Source of the DNA: Marinobacter oulmenensis
Lineage (GTDB): Bacteria; Pseudomonadota; Gammaproteobacteria; Pseudomonadales; Oleiphilaceae
Direction of reading: 5' to 3'
Length of the DNA: 64,000 nt
NCBI RefSeq assembly: GCF_014201735.1
Contig: NZ_JACHFE010000006.1
Location: 229,480 to 293,479 of the forward strand
Positions within the stretch are counted from its first letter, which is position 1, and each line of letters starts with the position of its first letter. The notes under the pieces are model-generated. The model saw only the letters and a list, made by a program, of their open reading frames with translations, was not told the origin of the DNA and ran no database searches. This document shows, one piece after another, positions 11,482 to 21,755 of the stretch. The translations under genes were made by a program, and so were the position numbers.

Positions 11482-12316
11482 TTCGGGTTACCTGCAACAG
11501 ACGGATGACTCGGTTATCGGCGTTGGCAATGGTAAACCGCAATCCGCCGAATTCAACCGTCTCACCCCGCCTGGGCAGGTGACCGAATTCCTTGAGTACC
11601 AGGCCGCCGATGGTGTCGAAGTCTTCCTCGTCCAGTCCCGTTTCGAAGAACTCGTTAAAATCGTCAATGGGCGTAATGGCTTTGACCGCGTAAACACCAT
11701 CACCCCGGGCCTTGATGTGGGTTTCTTCGTCGAAATCGTGCTCATCCTCGATTTCGCCGACAATCTGTTCGAGCACATCTTCAATGGTGATCAGGCCGGC
11801 GGTGCCGCCGTATTCATCCACCACAATGGCCATGTGGTTGCGGTTTTCCTTGAATTCCTTGAGCAACTGGTTCAGTCGCTTGCTCTCGGGCACGAAGTTG
11901 GGTGGGCGCAGGATTTCCCGGATGTGGTTCCAGTCCAGCTCATTGTTGATCGCAAGAGGCAGAAGGTCCTTGGCCAGGAGAACACCGATGACGTCATCCT
12001 GATTTTCGCCAATGACCGGGAAGCGGCTGTGGGCGGAGGCCATGATCTCGGAGAGGAACTCTTTGGGGTCCTGGGCCGCTCTCACGGTGATCATCTGGGA
12101 CCGGGGGATCATGATTTCATCCACCCGCATGTCGATCACCTGCATGGCACCCTCAATGATGCTCATGGAATCGACATCAATGATGTTTTGGGACTCGGCG
12201 TCCCGTAGGATTTCCAGCACATCCTCTACGGATTCCGGCCCGCTGGAGAAGGCCTGTGATATGCGCTCCAGCCAGGACTTGCCGCCCTGGCCGCGACTCG
12301 ACTGGTCGTCGCTCAT
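11471..12316 (-). CDS. corC: CorC/HlyC family protein with CBS pair
   Basis: 281 residues. After a leader rich in charged residues come two CBS repeats (about residues 70-190) and the C-terminal CorC_HlyC domain ([18 protein letters not shown]). It is the stand-alone, soluble form without the DUF21 membrane domain (YbeX in E. coli). Although linked historically to magnesium and cobalt efflux, recent work on YbeX points to ribosome and RNA metabolism, which suits its position beside ybeY and phoH. It overlaps ybeY by four bases (ATGA), so translation is coupled. Confidence 0.93.
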   Translation of the reverse strand: MSDDQSSRGQGGKSWLERISQAFSSGPESVEDVLEILRDAESQNIIDVDSMSIIEGAMQVIDMRVDEIMIPRSQMITVRAAQDPKEFLSEIMASAHSRFPVIGENQDDVIGVLLAKDLLPLAINNELDWNHIREILRPPNFVPESKRLNQLLKEFKENRNHMAIVVDEYGGTAGLITIEDVLEQIVGEIEDEHDFDEETHIKARGDGVYAVKAITPIDDFNEFFETGLDEEDFDTIGGLVLKEFGHLPRRGETVEFGGLRFTIANADNRVIRLLQVTRSES

Positions 12317-12782
12317 GAGTCTGGTTCCGTTTCCTCTGCTTCGTAAGGGTTATCAAAGCCAAGCTGAGCAAGCAGCCGGATTTCGAGGGCTTCCATGACC
12401 TCGGCGTCTTTGTCTTCGATATGATCATAGCCCTGAAGGTGCAACATGCCGTGCACCACCATATGCGCCCAGTGGGCTTCCGGATCCTTGTGCTGATCGC
12501 GGGCTTCCTGCTCAACAACCGGAGCGCAAATCACGAGATCTCCGGCCAATGCAACCGTTATACCTTCTGGCGCCTCAAATGGAAAGGACAACACATTGGT
12601 GGGTTTGTCCTTGCCCCGGTACTGGTGATTGAGTTCACGGCTCTCGTCCGAATCCACGATCCGAACTGTCACTTCCGAATCGTGATCGCCCAGCCAGGCT
12701 GCCCCGGCCCAGGATTGAATCTGGATTTCGGTGGGGGTGCCGGGCCCTTCGAAGGCATCCTGGAGATCTACGGTCAGCTCTG

Positions 12783-12786
<4 letters not shown>
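12313..12786 (-). CDS. ybeY: Endoribonuclease YbeY
   Basis: 157 residues, family-typical length. The metal-binding motif H-x3-H-x5-H is present as [11 protein letters not shown] (His112, His116, His122). YbeY is a single-strand endoribonuclease involved in 16S rRNA 3' maturation and ribosome quality control. It overlaps corC (4 bp) and phoH (4 bp), in the conserved order phoH-ybeY-corC-lnt. Confidence 0.95.
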
Positions 12787-13769
<983 letters not shown>

Positions 13770-13850
13770 GGTTTCTCCGGTTTGATCGCTTTTCGCTGAC
13801 TGGGTGCTGGCCTCTGTCAGGAACAGGCATTTCTGAATTGGAGTATGGCT

Positions 13851-13954
13851 GATGCGTGGTACCGCTTCCACAGAGACGCTACGAGCACATCCATGTGGGC
13901 TTATTTCGGGCCGTCCATGGCCCTCAATACTCTGTGGAAGCGGTACCACGCATC
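13851..13954 (-). repeat. Family A structured repeat, copy A1 (type II core)
   Basis: A perfect 25-bp inverted repeat (13851-13875 with 13930-13954) encloses a 54-nt core. Read on the minus strand the core matches copies A5-A7: hairpin GGGCC-ATGGAC-GGCCC (GGA at 13916-13914), then CAC-ATGGAT-GTG (GGA at 13892-13890). The arms share almost no sequence with other copies. In the minus direction it lies 82 bp upstream of the phoH start, so it would be in the phoH leader with its GGA loops in sense. Confidence 0.85.
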
Positions 13955-14050
13955 GCCTTTCTGTTTATTTGCAGGCCCTATTACTGAAAAACAAGCCATG
14001 TCAGGCCGTCGTTGTTTTTAATAGGCCCGTTTGGCGTTAAGTGAAGTGCG

Positions 14051-14149
14051 GTCAGGTTGAGCTTCCAAAAATGTGCGGAGCCATGGATGGCGGAGCCCAA
14101 GCGTCACATGGACGTGCCGAAGGAGCGTTTTTGGGAAGCTCAACCTGAT
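14051..14149 (+). repeat. Family A structured repeat, copy A2 (type I core)
   Basis: Outer arms 14051-14071 and 14128-14149 pair over about 21 bp with one bulged base. The core carries GCC-ATGGAT-GGC (GGA 14085-14087) and CAC-ATGGAC-GTG (GGA 14110-14112). It lies between phoH and miaB but points opposite to both genes, the only copy of the seven whose GGA loops would be antisense to the local transcript. Apart from A1 and A2 the 499-bp phoH-miaB gap shows nothing I can identify. Confidence 0.85.
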
Positions 14150-14268
14150 CGTGCTTCGAGCTCCCATGGTCCCCGGCATCTATTATGTGGCTATCAGGAC
14201 GTTGTGCAGCATATCTCCTGGCATCCAATCATAATCACATGGGTCGAAATTTTTGGTTTGCAGAAACG

Positions 14269-15615
14269 TTAAAAGAGTTCCGAATTAATCGGCACACCCC
14301 GCAAGGAGTTCGGGTAAGCCTCCACAATCTCCACATCAATAAAGTGCCCGACCACCTCCGGGTTTTCGTGGCGGAAGTTCACGATGCGGTTGTTCTCCGT
14401 GCGCCCCGCATACTCGCCCGGATCCTTCTTGGACAGGCCGGTTACCAGAATGCGCTGGGTAGAGCCCACCATCTTGCGGCTGATGTCCATGACGTTCTGG
14501 TTCAGCCGCTCCTGCAGAATGCTCAGGCGCTGCTTCTTCACCTCTATCGGGGTGTCGTCCGGAAGATCCGAGGCCGGTGTACCGGGCCGGGCGCTGTAGA
14601 CAAAGCTGAAGGACATGTCGAAGCCAATGTCGTTGATCAGCTTCATGGTGTCCTCGAAATCCTTCTCCGTTTCACCCGGGAAGCCGATGATGAAATCCGA
14701 GGAAAAGCTGATGTCCGGGCGAATCTTGCGCAAACGACGTAACTTCGATTTGTACTCCAACGCCGTGTGGCCGCGCTTCATGGCCGCCAGAACGCGATCT
14801 GAGCCGCTTTGTACCGGCAGGTGCAGATGACTGACCAGCTCCGGTACGCGTTCGTAGACGTCGATCAGGGCATCGCTGAATTCCACCGGGTGGGAGGTGG
14901 TGTAGCGGATGCGGTCGATGCCATCGATGGTGGCGATCATTTCGATCAGTTCCGCCAGATCCATGGTGTCGCCGTCGTGGGTTTCGCCCTGGTAGGCGTT
15001 GACGTTCTGACCCAGCAGGTTGATTTCACGTACCCCCTGGTTGGCCAGGTGGGCCACTTCGGCAATCACGTCGTCCACCGGCCGGCTGACTTCTTCGCCA
15101 CGGGTGTAGGGCACCACGCAGAAGGTGCAGTACTTACTGCAGCCTTCCATGATGGACACGAACGCAGACGGGCCATCGGCGCCCGGCTCCGGCAGGTTGT
15201 CGAACTTCTCAATCTCCGGGAAGCTGACATCCACCACGCCAACCCCGTTACCCTTCGTTTTGATCTCACTGATCATGTCCGGCAGGCGGTGCAGGGTCTG
15301 CGGGCCGAAAACCATATCCACGTAAGGGGCCCGGTCGATAATGGCCTGGCCTTCCTGAGACGCCACACAGCCACCCACACCGATGATGAGGTCCGGCTTC
15401 TTGCTCTTCAGACCCTTCCAGCGGCCGAGCTGGTGGAACACTTTTTCCTGCGCTTTTTCCCGGATGGAACAGGTGTTCAGCAGCAGGATGTCGGCGTCGT
15501 CCGGTGAGTCGGTCATTTCAACGGTTTCGCCGGTTTTGAGCAGGTCCGCCATGCGCGCGGAATCGTACTCGTTCATCTGGCAGCCGTGGGTCTTGATGTA
15601 CAGCTTCTTGGCCAT
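14269..15615 (-). CDS. miaB: tRNA-2-methylthio-N6-dimethylallyladenosine synthase
   Basis: 448 residues from ATG 15615 (GTG 15624 is possible). Three domains: N-terminal UPF0004 with the auxiliary-cluster cysteines ([25 protein letters not shown]), the radical-SAM barrel with CSKYCTFC, and a C-terminal TRAM domain for tRNA binding. MiaB thiomethylates i6A37 in tRNAs that read UNN codons. It heads the miaB-phoH-ybeY-corC-lnt series, although the 499-bp gap after it suggests that phoH may be separately controlled here. Confidence 0.96.
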   Translation of the reverse strand: MAKKLYIKTHGCQMNEYDSARMADLLKTGETVEMTDSPDDADILLLNTCSIREKAQEKVFHQLGRWKGLKSKKPDLIIGVGGCVASQEGQAIIDRAPYVDMVFGPQTLHRLPDMISEIKTKGNGVGVVDVSFPEIEKFDNLPEPGADGPSAFVSIMEGCSKYCTFCVVPYTRGEEVSRPVDDVIAEVAHLANQGVREINLLGQNVNAYQGETHDGDTMDLAELIEMIATIDGIDRIRYTTSHPVEFSDALIDVYERVPELVSHLHLPVQSGSDRVLAAMKRGHTALEYKSKLRRLRKIRPDISFSSDFIIGFPGETEKDFEDTMKLINDIGFDMSFSFVYSARPGTPASDLPDDTPIEVKKQRLSILQERLNQNVMDISRKMVGSTQRILVTGLSKKDPGEYAGRTENNRIVNFRHENPEVVGHFIDVEIVEAYPNSLRGVPINSELF

Positions 15616-15681
15616 GGTTCTCACGTGATTCGGTTTATGGGCGCCGGGGTGATGTAGGGCGCGGGAAAAAATGGACTGCGT

Positions 15682-15707
15682 ATTATAACGGGGTGCCTAA
15701 ACTTCAA
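15682..15707 (-). promoter_or_regulatory. Possible miaB promoter
   Basis: On the minus strand a perfect -10 TATAAT (15687-15682) lies 67 bp before the miaB ATG. The nearest -35-like hexamer, TTGAAG (15707-15702), is only 14 bases away, which is short, so the -35 assignment is weak. Confidence 0.4.
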
Positions 15708-15781
15708 CCACCGTTGTCTCGGTATTCCATATCTGGGGGTATGCTATCATTTTGGGCCCTCTGTCTTTGGTGCCTGAAGAC

Positions 15782-15885
15782 CTTTGGGGGTGACTTTCCA
15801 AAAAACGCTCCTTGCGGCACGTCCGTGTGACGCTTCGGCTCCGCCATCCCTGGCTCCGCAGATTTTTGGAAAGTCACCCCCAAAG
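15782..15885 (-). repeat. Family A structured repeat, copy A3 (type I core)
   Basis: A perfect 23-bp inverted repeat (15782-15804 with 15863-15885). On the minus strand the core shows GCC-AGGGAT-GGC (GGA 15849-15847) and CAC-ACGGAC-GTG (GGA 15824-15822). This copy has C at the variable loop position, which supports selection on GGA rather than on the whole loop. It lies 167 bp upstream of the miaB start, in sense with miaB, and 48 bp from element B1. An extended -10 (TATGCTATCAT, 15739-15749) on the plus strand just before it could drive transcription towards trmH. Confidence 0.85.
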
Positions 15886-15933
15886 CTCTTTGATCTCGCT
15901 ATTGAGTGGCCGGATCAAAAGTTTTGGATGATC

Positions 15934-16028
15934 GGCGTTGGGTGGGCGGTGCTTTTTCTGCAGGAAAAATTGTCTGAGCGAAGCGAGTTGTTTTTTCCGG
16001 AAGAAAAAGCATCACCCATCCCGGCGCC
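15934..16028 (+). repeat. Family B structured repeat, copy B1
   Basis: Imperfect arms 15934-15959 and 16002-16028 enclose an inner stem of GGAAAAA with TTTTTCC and the core TGTCTGAGCGAAGCGAGTT (19 nt). The core is identical in copy B2. The arms differ from B2 mainly in the middle, with partner changes. It ends 24 bp before the ATG used for trmH, so it could lie in the trmH leader. Confidence 0.75.
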
Positions 16029-16051
16029 TGCCCCCAAGCTTGACGTCAGCC

Positions 16052-16825
16052 ATGACTGACCGACGAACCAAAAAGAAAACGAAACAAGCCATGACCCCCG
16101 AACGCTTAGCCCGAATCAAACAAACCCTCGACACCCGCCAGCCTGATCTGCGGGTTCTGACCGATCAGGTGCACAAGCCCCGCAATCTGTCGGCGATCAT
16201 CCGTTCCTGCGATGCCTTCGGCGTGGCGAATATGCATGTGGTCTGGCCCAGGGACGGGTTTCGGGCGTTCCGGAAAACGGCTGGCGGCAGCTACAACTGG
16301 GTGACCACCCATACCCATCCCACGATGGACAGTGCCGTTAGCGAACTCAAAGCCCAGGGGCACAAGCTGTATGCGGCCCAGTTATCAGACCGGGCGGTGG
16401 ATTTCCGCGATGTGGATTACACCGTGCCCTGCACGATCATCATGGGTAACGAAGTGGATGGCGTGAATCCGGTGACGGCGGAGCAGGCGGACGAGCACAT
16501 CGTGATTCCGATGATGGGGATGGTGGAGTCCCTGAACGTGTCATCGGCCTGTTCCATCATTCTTTCCGAGGCCCAGCGCCAACGGAAACTGGCCGGACTG
16601 TTTGAGCATCAGCGACTGCCGGATGAGGAATACCAGCGCCTGCTGTTCTGCTGGTGCCAACCTACGGTGAAGCGCTACTGCGACGACCGGAACCTGCCGT
16701 ACCCGCCGATTGATCCGGAAACCGGAGACCTGATCGACGGCGTCGGTTGGATGCAGGAGGTCCGCAAGCAGCGGGCGAATCGGCCACGGTGGGATCAGCA
16801 GCCGGAAAACCTCGCTGAGGAATAA
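16052..16825 (+). CDS. trmH: tRNA (guanosine-18-2'-O)-methyltransferase
   Basis: 257 residues of the SPOUT class. Signature segments VHKPRNLSAIIRSCDAFGV, IIMGNEVDGV and SLNVSSACSIILSEAQRQR form the knotted SAM-binding fold; the length and the C-terminal extension match the long TrmH (SpoU) type that methylates G18 in the D-loop. Start choice is open: ATG 16052 gives a basic 13-residue leader (MTDRRTKKKTKQA), whereas ATG 16091 (MTPERLARIK) matches where E. coli TrmH begins; neither has a clear ribosome binding site. Transcription is opposite to miaB, with repeats A3 and B1 between. Confidence 0.93.
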   Translation: MTDRRTKKKTKQAMTPERLARIKQTLDTRQPDLRVLTDQVHKPRNLSAIIRSCDAFGVANMHVVWPRDGFRAFRKTAGGSYNWVTTHTHPTMDSAVSELKAQGHKLYAAQLSDRAVDFRDVDYTVPCTIIMGNEVDGVNPVTAEQADEHIVIPMMGMVESLNVSSACSIILSEAQRQRKLAGLFEHQRLPDEEYQRLLFCWCQPTVKRYCDDRNLPYPPIDPETGDLIDGVGWMQEVRKQRANRPRWDQQPENLAEE

Positions 16826-16835
16826 GCAGCCCCGG

Positions 16836-17852
16836 TTATTCCTCCCGGGCTTCCAGATAACGCTGCAACTGCTCTCGCAGAGCCTTGGGCAGGCGGGTGA
16901 TGGTCAGGGCGTCTTTGTCCCGGTCGTAGTAAACCGCCTGGTTCACGAGGTCAGAGGAGAAGGACACGCTCATGCCACCGCCGGAACCGGCGATGCGCAC
17001 CAGTTTTTTGACCTTGCGGTGGTCCGGATGCAGTACGCCGCTTTCCGGCAGTTCCGCATTCTGGCTGGCGAATTCCTTGAAACGTTCGGGCTGGTTTTCG
17101 TCCAGGTAGCCGGACAGGGCTTCAATCTCTACCGGCTCGCCCATAGCGTGCTGGTCCTTGCAGAATTCGTAGGCCCGGTTGCGGACTTCGCCGGCTTTCT
17201 CGGGCTCGGAATTCTTGGCGAAGGCTTCCACCGCGTCCAGAAATGTCAGGGTTTCCTTTTCCACGTCCACATTGTTGGTGAAGCCGCTCAGGCGGATAAA
17301 CAGATCGCCGGGCTCGCCGGTACCACGCCCGTGTACCAGGGTCAGGTAGTTGTCGCTGCCGTTCTCGCCCAGCCAGTCATCCAGTTCGATGCGCACGGCC
17401 AGGTTCAGGCGGGACAGGCTGATGATGTCGGTGGCATCCAGCCTTTCGCTGCCATCAAAGCGCATGGCGCTGTCGGTTTCCAGGATCAGCAGGTAGGCCA
17501 CTTCGGAGTCGGCTAGGGATTCATGTACGAGCATGAGGTGGCCGTCGAATTCTTCCTGACAACCGTTAAGCAGTTCCTGCCACTGGCCGAACAGTCGGTC
17601 GGTGAGGGCGCTGAAGCTTTGCTTGTCTTCCAGGTAGTCCTTCAGCCAGGCGCTGAACGGGCACTCGCCCAGGTCCTCGGAGAAGCGGCCGTATTTCTTG
17701 CCCGGCTTGCTGTTGAACAGGCGCTTCATCTGCTTGTGCAGGCCCTCGTAGTCGCCACCGGGTTCCTGCAGGGCTTCGCCGGCAACAAGGCGCGCGGGCT
17801 GGCCCGGTTGGTACTGGCTGGCGAAAGCGGTGCGCAGGTGTTTGATGGCCAT
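16836..17852 (-). CDS. yejK: Nucleoid-associated protein YejK (NdpA)
   Basis: 338 residues, the length of the YejK/NdpA family, recognised from KYGRFSED near residue 55 and the central region ending in RNRAYEFCKDQ. It is a cytosolic protein found with the nucleoid; its exact role is not known. It converges with trmH, the two stop codons being about 10 bp apart without an evident hairpin. The 312-bp gap upstream (17853-18164) holds family B element B2 and nothing else recognisable. Confidence 0.9.
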   Translation of the reverse strand: MAIKHLRTAFASQYQPGQPARLVAGEALQEPGGDYEGLHKQMKRLFNSKPGKKYGRFSEDLGECPFSAWLKDYLEDKQSFSALTDRLFGQWQELLNGCQEEFDGHLMLVHESLADSEVAYLLILETDSAMRFDGSERLDATDIISLSRLNLAVRIELDDWLGENGSDNYLTLVHGRGTGEPGDLFIRLSGFTNNVDVEKETLTFLDAVEAFAKNSEPEKAGEVRNRAYEFCKDQHAMGEPVEIEALSGYLDENQPERFKEFASQNAELPESGVLHPDHRKVKKLVRIAGSGGGMSVSFSSDLVNQAVYYDRDKDALTITRLPKALREQLQRYLEAREE

Positions 17853-18027
17853 CGAGTTCGGCTCCTGTTGGCTTTGTCGGGGGATTCAGGCGGGAGAGAT
17901 TCTGCCATGAATTGGGGTGGGATTCATGGGTGGTTTTCTATTTTTGGGGAAGGCCGTGGGGTATCCGCCGTACTCATTGTTTGAGAGCTATTCGTTATGA
18001 AGGGAGGTCTTGGTACAAAAGTCTGCC

Positions 18028-18122
18028 GGCGATGGGGTGGGGGTATGTTTTTCTGCCGGAAAAAGATGTCTGAGCGAAGCGAGTTATTTTTCCAAAGAAA
18101 AACATACCCCCACCCCGGCGCC
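18028..18122 (+). repeat. Family B structured repeat, copy B2
   Basis: Arms 18028-18054 and 18096-18122 pair over 27 bp with two mismatches. Inside are GGAAAAA paired with TTTTTCC and the same 19-nt core (TGTCTGAGCGAAGCGAGTT) as B1. It begins 43 bp downstream of the cysN stop codon in the direction of cysN transcription, so it could act as a 3' stabilising or terminating structure there, though its long T run is internal. Confidence 0.8.
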
Positions 18123-18164
18123 AACCACCGAGGTAGGGATCTCAAATCTCAGGAATACCGAAAA

Positions 18165-19823
18165 TCAGATCCGCTTACCGCGAACCAGCTCCTGAACCAG
18201 ACCGGACACAGCCGCAGGAATGTCCTGCTCGGTGTCGGCTGTCAGTGTCGCGTTGGCCACATCCGAACCGAGGTTCTCGGCAATGGCGATCAGGCCATGG
18301 GCCGTCAGCAACTGGGCCACGCTGCGCCGTTCATCGGCAACGCCCGTGTTGGCTTCAGACACCACCACGGCCGTCTTGCCCTGGTCGAACAGGGCGCGCT
18401 CAAGCGCCACAGCCAGGGCCGGCGCCTGTTTGCCGTTGCAGGCAATGATGGCCGGTTTCTGGGCCAGGCGGCGAGCGCGCTCTTCGACGGTCACCGGGTC
18501 CAGTGACTCGGTACCATCGGCCAGCCCTTCGATCATGCCGGCACCAATGGTGATGTTGGTCAGCCGGTCAATGATGATAAAGCTGCCCGTTACCGGGTTG
18601 CGCTGGTAGGCATCGAACGCGATGGGCTGGTTGAGCGTGAGCTCACACAGGCCGATTTCGTTCAGTTGGAGCTGCTCCGGGTCGGCGCTCTGCTCCAGGG
18701 TGTTGACGTCGGTCTGGTAATGGATCTTCTTGACGGTCCCGGAGGTGAACGTTGGTCCGAGCTTGATGTCATACAGCCGGCCGGTTTCCAGGGGATCATC
18801 AATCATCCAGACAATGTTGGCGTTGAAACGGTTGGCCACTTCCGGCTCATCCGCCACCTTCACCAGCATGTCGCCCCTGCTGATGTCGATTTCATCTTCC
18901 AGGGTCAGGGTAATCGCCTGGTCAATGAAGGCTTCTTCCATCTTGCCATCGAAGGTCACGATGTCTTTGACCTTGCTGGTACGGCGGGAGGGCAGGGCCA
19001 TGACTTCCTCACCCGGGCGGATCAGGCCGGAGGCAATGGTGCCGCAGAAGCCGCGGAAGTCGAGGTTCGGACGGTTGACGTACTGCACCGGAAAGCGGAA
19101 GTGTTCCAGGTTCTTGTCCCGGGAGACTTCCACGGTTTCCAGAATTTCCATCAGCGGCTGGCCGGTAAACCAGGGCGTGTTGTCGCTGTGGCTGACCACG
19201 TTGTCGCCTTCCAGTGCGGAAATCGGTACAAACCGGATGTCTTTCAGGCCCAGGCGGGCGGCGAACGCCAGATAGTCGTCCTTGATTTCGTTAAAGCGCT
19301 CTTCGCTGAAATCCACCAGGTCCATCTTGTTCACAGCCACCACGATGTGGCGAATGCCCAGCAGCGAGGCAATGTAGGAATGCCGGCGGGTCTGGGTCAG
19401 TACGCCGTGGCGGGCGTCGATCATCAGGATCGCCAGTTGTGCCGTGGAGGCGCCGGTGGCCATGTTGCGGGTGTACTGCTCGTGGCCCGGGGTGTCGGCG
19501 ATGATGAATTTGCGCTTGTCAGTGGAGAAGTAGCGATAGGCGACATCGATGGTGATGCCCTGTTCCCGCTCGGCCTGCAGGCCGTCCACTAGCAGGGCCA
19601 AGTCCAGCTTTTCGCCGGTGGTGCCCATCTTGGCGCTGTCGGTTTTCAGGCTGGCCATATGATCTTCATAGATCATCTTGGTGTCATGCAGCAAGCGCCC
19701 GATCAGGGTGCTCTTGCCATCATCCACGCTGCCGCAGGTCAGCAGCCGCAGCAGTTCCTTGTTTTCGTGCTGTTTCAGGTAGGCCTGAATATCTTCGGCA
19801 ATCAGGTCGGACTGGTGTGACAT
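18165..19823 (-). CDS. cysN: Sulfate adenylyltransferase subunit 1, with a degenerate APS-kinase-like tail
   Basis: 552 residues from ATG 19823. The GTPase part is intact: P-loop GSVDDGKST (31-39), [12 protein letters not shown] and NKMDL. With CysD it forms APS from sulfate and ATP, driven by GTP hydrolysis. After GAGMIEGL a 118-residue tail (about 435-552) is longer than in E. coli CysN. It keeps helices resembling CysC ([34 protein letters not shown]) but lacks the kinase P-loop (an Ala-Pro-Ala stretch aligns with Lys-Ser-Thr) and the DGDN segment. I read it as a decayed APS kinase domain from a CysNC fusion; this rests on eye alignment. Start is one base past the cysD stop. Confidence 0.92.
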   Translation of the reverse strand: MSHQSDLIAEDIQAYLKQHENKELLRLLTCGSVDDGKSTLIGRLLHDTKMIYEDHMASLKTDSAKMGTTGEKLDLALLVDGLQAEREQGITIDVAYRYFSTDKRKFIIADTPGHEQYTRNMATGASTAQLAILMIDARHGVLTQTRRHSYIASLLGIRHIVVAVNKMDLVDFSEERFNEIKDDYLAFAARLGLKDIRFVPISALEGDNVVSHSDNTPWFTGQPLMEILETVEVSRDKNLEHFRFPVQYVNRPNLDFRGFCGTIASGLIRPGEEVMALPSRRTSKVKDIVTFDGKMEEAFIDQAITLTLEDEIDISRGDMLVKVADEPEVANRFNANIVWMIDDPLETGRLYDIKLGPTFTSGTVKKIHYQTDVNTLEQSADPEQLQLNEIGLCELTLNQPIAFDAYQRNPVTGSFIIIDRLTNITIGAGMIEGLADGTESLDPVTVEERARRLAQKPAIIACNGKQAPALAVALERALFDQGKTAVVVSEANTGVADERRSVAQLLTAHGLIAIAENLGSDVANATLTADTEQDIPAAVSGLVQELVRGKRI

Positions 19824-19824
19824 C

Positions 19825-20739
19825 TCAGAAGTACCCTTCCCGCTTTTTCTGTTCCATGGAGCCCGCCGAGTCGTGGTCAATGACCCGACCCTGGCGCTCG
19901 GAGCTTTTTGCCAGCAGCATTTCCTGGATGATATCCGGCAGGGTGGCGGCCTCGGATTCGATGGCGCCGGTCAGCGGATAGCAGCCGAGGGTGCGGAAGC
20001 GGACCGATTTCATCATCGGCTCTTCACCTTCCTTCAGCGGCATGCGGTCGTCATCGACCATGATCAGGGTGCCGTCGCGCTCTACTACCGGGCGTTTCTC
20101 GGCGAAGTACAGCGGAACGATGTCGATGTTTTCCAGGTAGATGTACTGCCAGATATCCAGCTCGGTCCAGTTGGACAGGGGAAATACGCGAATACTCTCG
20201 CCCTTGTTGATCTTGCCGTTGTAGATATTCCACAGCTCCGGGCGCTGGTTTTTCGGGTCCCAGCGATGGTGCTCATCGCGGAAAGAGTAGACCCGCTCCT
20301 TGGCGCGGGATTTTTCCTCGTCCCGGCGCGCGCCGCCAAAGGCGGCATCGAACTTGTACTTGTCCAGGGCCTGTTTCAGGGCCTGTGTTTTCATGATGTC
20401 GGTGTGCTTGGCGCTGCCATGGGTGAACGGGCCCACGCCCTGTTTCACGCCTTCCTGGTTGGTATGCACGATCAGGTCCAGGCCATACCGGCTGACCTGT
20501 TTATCCCGGAATTCGATCATGTCACGGAACTTCCAGGTGGTGTCCACGTGCATCAGCGGGAACGGCGGCTTGCCCGGATAGAACGCCTTGAGCGCCAGGT
20601 GCAGCATCACGGCGGAATCTTTGCCGATGGAGTAGAGCATGACCGGGTTATCAAATTCGGCGGCGACTTCCCGGATGATGTGGATGCTCTCGGCTTCCAG
20701 CTGCTTGAGATGGGTGAGGTTGTAAGTGGTCATGGTCAT
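19825..20739 (-). CDS. cysD: Sulfate adenylyltransferase subunit 2
   Basis: 304 residues, standard for CysD. The PP-loop ATP pyrophosphatase motif SIGKDSAVM is at about residues 37-45, and the segments [17 protein letters not shown] and [13 protein letters not shown] are diagnostic. It catalyses adenylation of sulfate together with CysN. Start may be ATG 20739 or the in-frame ATG 20733. The two genes are coupled. In the 138-bp leader the minus strand has a TATAGT -10-like hexamer but no good -35, as often seen at CysB-activated promoters; no CysB site could be assigned. Confidence 0.95.
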   Translation of the reverse strand: MTMTTYNLTHLKQLEAESIHIIREVAAEFDNPVMLYSIGKDSAVMLHLALKAFYPGKPPFPLMHVDTTWKFRDMIEFRDKQVSRYGLDLIVHTNQEGVKQGVGPFTHGSAKHTDIMKTQALKQALDKYKFDAAFGGARRDEEKSRAKERVYSFRDEHHRWDPKNQRPELWNIYNGKINKGESIRVFPLSNWTELDIWQYIYLENIDIVPLYFAEKRPVVERDGTLIMVDDDRMPLKEGEEPMMKSVRFRTLGCYPLTGAIESEAATLPDIIQEMLLAKSSERQGRVIDHDSAGSMEQKKREGYF

Positions 20740-20877
20740 CCGTTTTCGCAGGGTGCGGCTTGATCAATGGATGGCTTACTATATCAGTGTAAGAGAGGTA
20801 TAAAAATGAGGAAAAAGAGAACTTTTCGTTCTAGAAATATGGCGGGTAAGTCCGTGGGGAGTGAATGACAATCCCTG

Positions 20878-21381
20878 TCATTCCGGTGTCTGTTCTTCCA
20901 GAACCTTCTGCTCGGCCAGTAGTCGAGCCACGTATTTGTCCACGTAGTCGAAACCGTTGCCTTCGAATTCGCTGAACTGGATACCAACCTGGAATTCGTC
21001 CCTGGAGATTCGGCGCAGGTGGACGATGTTGCCTTCCGCGAAAACCGTGGCCGGCTGCGCTGGCAGAACCGGAACCGGGAAACGGGTTTTTACTTCGATC
21101 CAGTTTCCCGGGGCCGGTGGCAGCATGTTCGGGATCAGCTGGCGTACCGTCTGCTGATCGCATGAGAGCATAAGACCAGCCCGGGACAGATTGGAGGCGC
21201 GGCAGTTCATGCAACCGCCATCGTCGCACTCAACGGTTACGTCGATGGTGACATCCACCCGTTGCTGGTTGCGCAGGTTTGGCCGAACGGTCGGTGTCCT
21301 GACTCTGACTCTTCTGGCCAGTCCGGTTTCTTTAAAGGAGGATACCTTCCCCATAGTCATTTCCGTAATAAGGCCCGACAT
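20878..21381 (-). CDS. PilZ domain protein with a cysteine cluster
   Basis: 167 residues. A PilZ c-di-GMP-binding domain is indicated by RNQQR (Arg37-Arg41, the RxxxR motif) and NLSRAG (64-69, the N/DxSxxG motif), followed by the beta-barrel. Unusually, three cysteines (Cys52, Cys57, Cys60) lie between the two c-di-GMP motifs, with a fourth at Cys74. No signal peptide. Start is uncertain: 21381, 21360 or 21354, the last having GGAA at a good distance. It sits alone between cysD and the rimO remnant, so context does not indicate a target. Confidence 0.8.
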   Translation of the reverse strand: MSGLITEMTMGKVSSFKETGLARRVRVRTPTVRPNLRNQQRVDVTIDVTVECDDGGCMNCRASNLSRAGLMLSCDQQTVRQLIPNMLPPAPGNWIEVKTRFPVPVLPAQPATVFAEGNIVHLRRISRDEFQVGIQFSEFEGNGFDYVDKYVARLLAEQKVLEEQTPE

Positions 21382-21599
21382 TTCATAGGGATTCTAGGTG
21401 CCCAAAAAGTGAACAGCAAGTCTGGTACCTGAAATTTGTCAGATTTGTGAATCGTATTTGAGCAGCGTCACTTTGTTGTGGCCTTTGCTCGGGGTGCGGT
21501 GATGGCCAACGTGATTGGGGGCAGGCTGAGCCGGAATCCAGTCTCACAGCCTGTGGTGGGGCGGTGGTTAATGAGTGAAAAGTTTCAGTTCAGAAGGCG

Positions 21600-21740
21600 G
21601 TCGGCCGCTCGACAGCCGATGCCCCTGGTATCGATGGCATGGTCTACCTCGATGGCGAGACCGGCCTGGCGCCCGGTGAGATCGTACAAGCCGTTGTCGA
21701 ACACGCCGACGAGCACGATCTCTGGGGCGTCCTGGCCTGA
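21600..21740 (+). pseudogene. rimO: Orphan C-terminal fragment of rimO
   Basis: The frame 21600-21740 encodes 46 residues, [16 protein letters not shown]... ending [19 protein letters not shown]. It closely matches the C-terminal TRAM end of RimO, the radical-SAM enzyme that methylthiolates ribosomal protein S12 (E. coli RimO ends in a very similar VEHADEYDLWG stretch). The frame is closed by a stop at 21576-21578 and no radical-SAM or UPF0004 part is present upstream, so only the tail remains. No start codon or ribosome binding site serves it. A complete rimO is not in the window. The rest of the gap 21382-21599 shows nothing recognisable. Confidence 0.7.
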
Positions 21741-21755
21741 TCCCCCGAGTGGAGG

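Noticed and set aside
13851..13954. tRNA or tRNA-like gene
   Set aside because: The stem-with-hairpins outline recalls a cloverleaf, but there is no T-loop, no anticodon arm and no CCA-side acceptor consensus.
14057..14272. Open frame across repeat A2
   Set aside because: It is made mostly of the repeat arms and core; no ribosome site and no protein similarity.
15784..16059. Open frame across repeats A3 and B1
   Set aside because: Frame runs through two inverted repeats and is explained by them.
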